DNA of 64,000 nt, from the NCBI RefSeq assembly GCF_900109515.1, contig NZ_FOBD01000007.1, positions 124,001 to 188,000 of the forward strand, read 5' to 3'. Below the pieces are notes generated by a model. The model was not told the DNA's origin. It was given only the letters and a program-made list of their open reading frames with translations, and ran no database searches. Positions 62,648-64,000 of this stretch are shown in pieces (position 1 is the first letter of the stretch; each line of letters begins with the position of its first letter). The translations under genes were made by a program, and so were the position numbers. The DNA is from Paenibacillus sp. OK003. Its GTDB lineage: Bacteria > Bacillota > Bacilli > Paenibacillales > Paenibacillaceae.

Positions 62648-64000
62648 TTGTCTGAACAGGAAACGGTTCTGGAACCCAATGAAGAAACAATAAAGGCAGA
62701 ACGCCATGAACGAATCATCAAACAGGTAGCCAAGGAACTGTCACTGTCCTTGAAGCAGGTCCGCACCACGTCGGAGCTTCTGGACGAAGGCAATACGATT
62801 CCATTTATCGCCCGCTACCGTAAAGAAATGACTGGAGAGCTGGATGAGAACCAGCTGCGGCTCATTGAAGAACGCATCGTATACTTGCGTAATCTGGAAG
62901 ACCGCAAAGTGGAAGTCATCCGTATTATAGAGGAACAAGGCAAGCTGACCGGAGAACTGAAACAGTCCATCACGCAGGCAGTTAAGCTGCAGGAAGTGGA
63001 GGACTTGTACCGTCCGTTTCGTCAGAAGCGGAAAACCCGTGCCAGTGTAGCGAAGGAAAAAGGTCTCGAACCACTCGCTGTCTGGATTTGGGGTCAACCG
63101 AAGCAAGGCAATGTTATGGAGGAAGCTGCGCGTTATATCAATGCTGAACTTGGGGTAGAAGATGCAGAGATCGCACTTCAGGGAGCCAAAGATATTTTGG
63201 CTGAGAATATTGCAGATGATGCTGCTATTCGTGCATGGATTCGTCGTTATACGCTCGATCATGGCATGCTGACTTCGGAAGCGAAGGATGCTGAGCAGGA
63301 GTCTGTATACGAGAACTACTATGATTATCGTGAATTAGCCAAAAAAATGCCTCCTCACCGTATTCTCGCCATTAACCGCGGTGAACGTGAAAACATTTTG
63401 AAAGTGGGTCTGGACGTACAGCCTGAACCGGCTCACCGTCATATGGAAGGACAGATCATCAAGGGTACATCTGCGGTACAGGACGTTTTGCGTGCTGTTA
63501 TTGAAGATGCTTACAAACGATTGATTGCCCCTTCGATTGAGCGTGAGGTTCGTGCAGAGCTGACGGAAAAAGGTGAAAACCAGGCGATATCTGTATTCTC
63601 GGCTAATCTTCGTAATCTGCTGCTTCAGCCGCCAATTCATGGGAAACGTGTGCTTGGTGTCGATCCTGCCTATCGTACCGGTTGTAAGCTGGCTGTGGTC
63701 GACGATACGGGCAAGCTGCTGGAAGTGGCTGTTACGTACCCAACGCCACCACACAACAAGAAGCGTGAAGCTGCTGAGGTTTTCCATCGGATGATCAAGC
63801 AATATGATATCGGGTTGATTGTTATCGGTAATGGTACCGGATCCCGTGAAACGGAACAGTTTGTTGCCGAGATTATTCAGGAGAATGGGGACGAAAGTCT
63901 TGTGTATCTGATCGTCAATGAAGCTGGAGCGAGTGTATATTCTGCATCCAAGCTGGCCCAGGAAGAATTCCCGGATCTTGACGTTGCTGAGCGGAGTGCT
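62648..64000 (+). CDS. tex: Tex family RNA-binding protein, 3' end beyond the window
   Basis: 451 codons are visible and the frame is open to the window edge. The start is a TTG after AAAGAGGGA. The N-terminus (ERIIKQVAKELSLSLKQVRTTSELLDEGNTIPFIARYRKEMTGELDENQLR) and VEDLYRPFRQKRKTRASVAKEKGLEPLA are characteristic of Tex. The YqgF-like RNase-H-fold domain begins near KRVLGVDPAYRTGCKLAVVDDTGKLLE (about residue 335). The S1 domain would lie past the window. Tex binds RNA and affects transcription; in B. subtilis (ydcI) it lies just after the sigB operon. Confidence 0.95.
   Translation, partial: MSEQETVLEPNEETIKAERHERIIKQVAKELSLSLKQVRTTSELLDEGNTIPFIARYRKEMTGELDENQLRLIEERIVYLRNLEDRKVEVIRIIEEQGKLTGELKQSITQAVKLQEVEDLYRPFRQKRKTRASVAKEKGLEPLAVWIWGQPKQGNVMEEAARYINAELGVEDAEIALQGAKDILAENIADDAAIRAWIRRYTLDHGMLTSEAKDAEQESVYENYYDYRELAKKMPPHRILAINRGERENILKVGLDVQPEPAHRHMEGQIIKGTSAVQDVLRAVIEDAYKRLIAPSIEREVRAELTEKGENQAISVFSANLRNLLLQPPIHGKRVLGVDPAYRTGCKLAVVDDTGKLLEVAVTYPTPPHNKKREAAEVFHRMIKQYDIGLIVIGNGTGSRETEQFVAEIIQENGDESLVYLIVNEAGASVYSASKLAQEEFPDLDVAERSA

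Overview
The window looks like a Paenibacillus chromosome (Firmicutes, Bacillales, spore former). The evidence is gene order that parallels two Bacillus subtilis blocks (tsaE-tsaB-rimI-tsaD ... abcF ... moaC ... tatA-tatC-groES-groEL, and ydcC-alr-ndoAI-ndoA ... tex), sporulation genes (sspH, nucB, ydcC-like), SLH-anchored secreted proteins, CIRCE and T-box regulation, and strong GGAGG ribosome binding sites with frequent TTG/GTG starts. I see no prophage, rRNA, tRNA, CRISPR array or intact insertion sequence.

Layout. 1-2.9 kb: CatE-like dioxygenase, Ku, a small acidic protein and the spore protein SspH. 3-6 kb: the t6A modification operon with rimI. 6-9.3 kb: a ~150-nt structured repeat, two tandem leucine T-boxes, leuA, and a DnaA-box cluster. 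9.3-17.3 kb: ABC-F protein, 5-formyl-THF cyclo-ligase, moaC, mogA, tatA/tatC and the CIRCE-controlled groESL operon. 17.5-24.7 kb: a patchy accessory stretch with a doubly broken flavoprotein, a small membrane protein, a YuzF-like protein, NucB, two related small RNAs, an AraC regulator, a DinB-fold protein, a small beta-rich protein, a frameshifted acetyltransferase and rhamnulose-1-phosphate aldolase. 24.9-30.6 kb: a KimA-like potassium importer and a sugar/glycerol-phosphate type ABC importer with the second copy of the 150-nt repeat inside the operon.

31-37 kb: an 1853-residue secreted nuclease/5'-nucleotidase with SLH anchors, then an orphan Imm17-family protein. 37.6-42.5 kb: a glycine-betaine importer whose permease carries two tandem binding domains, divergent from a GbsR-type regulator. 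42.6-47 kb: an iron-linked AraC/binding-protein regulator behind a Fur box, a DUF5050 beta-propeller protein and a degenerate orphan ABC ATPase. 47-50 kb: an HSP90-like ATPase translationally coupled to a helical-repeat protein. 50-55.9 kb: an SLH-anchored serine hydrolase, MFS transporter, SgrR-like regulator and a serine-hydrolase remnant. 56-64 kb: ydcC-like lipoprotein, alr, the MazEF-type pair ndoAI/ndoA, a GH36 alpha-galactosidase, and the start of tex, which runs off the window.

The observations I find least explained are the ~150-nt covarying repeat (two copies), the paired small RNAs with covarying terminators and an identical C-rich segment, the DnaA-box cluster downstream of leuA, and the HSP90-like/helical-repeat two-gene operon. 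All functional names come from motif recognition by eye; no database search was run.
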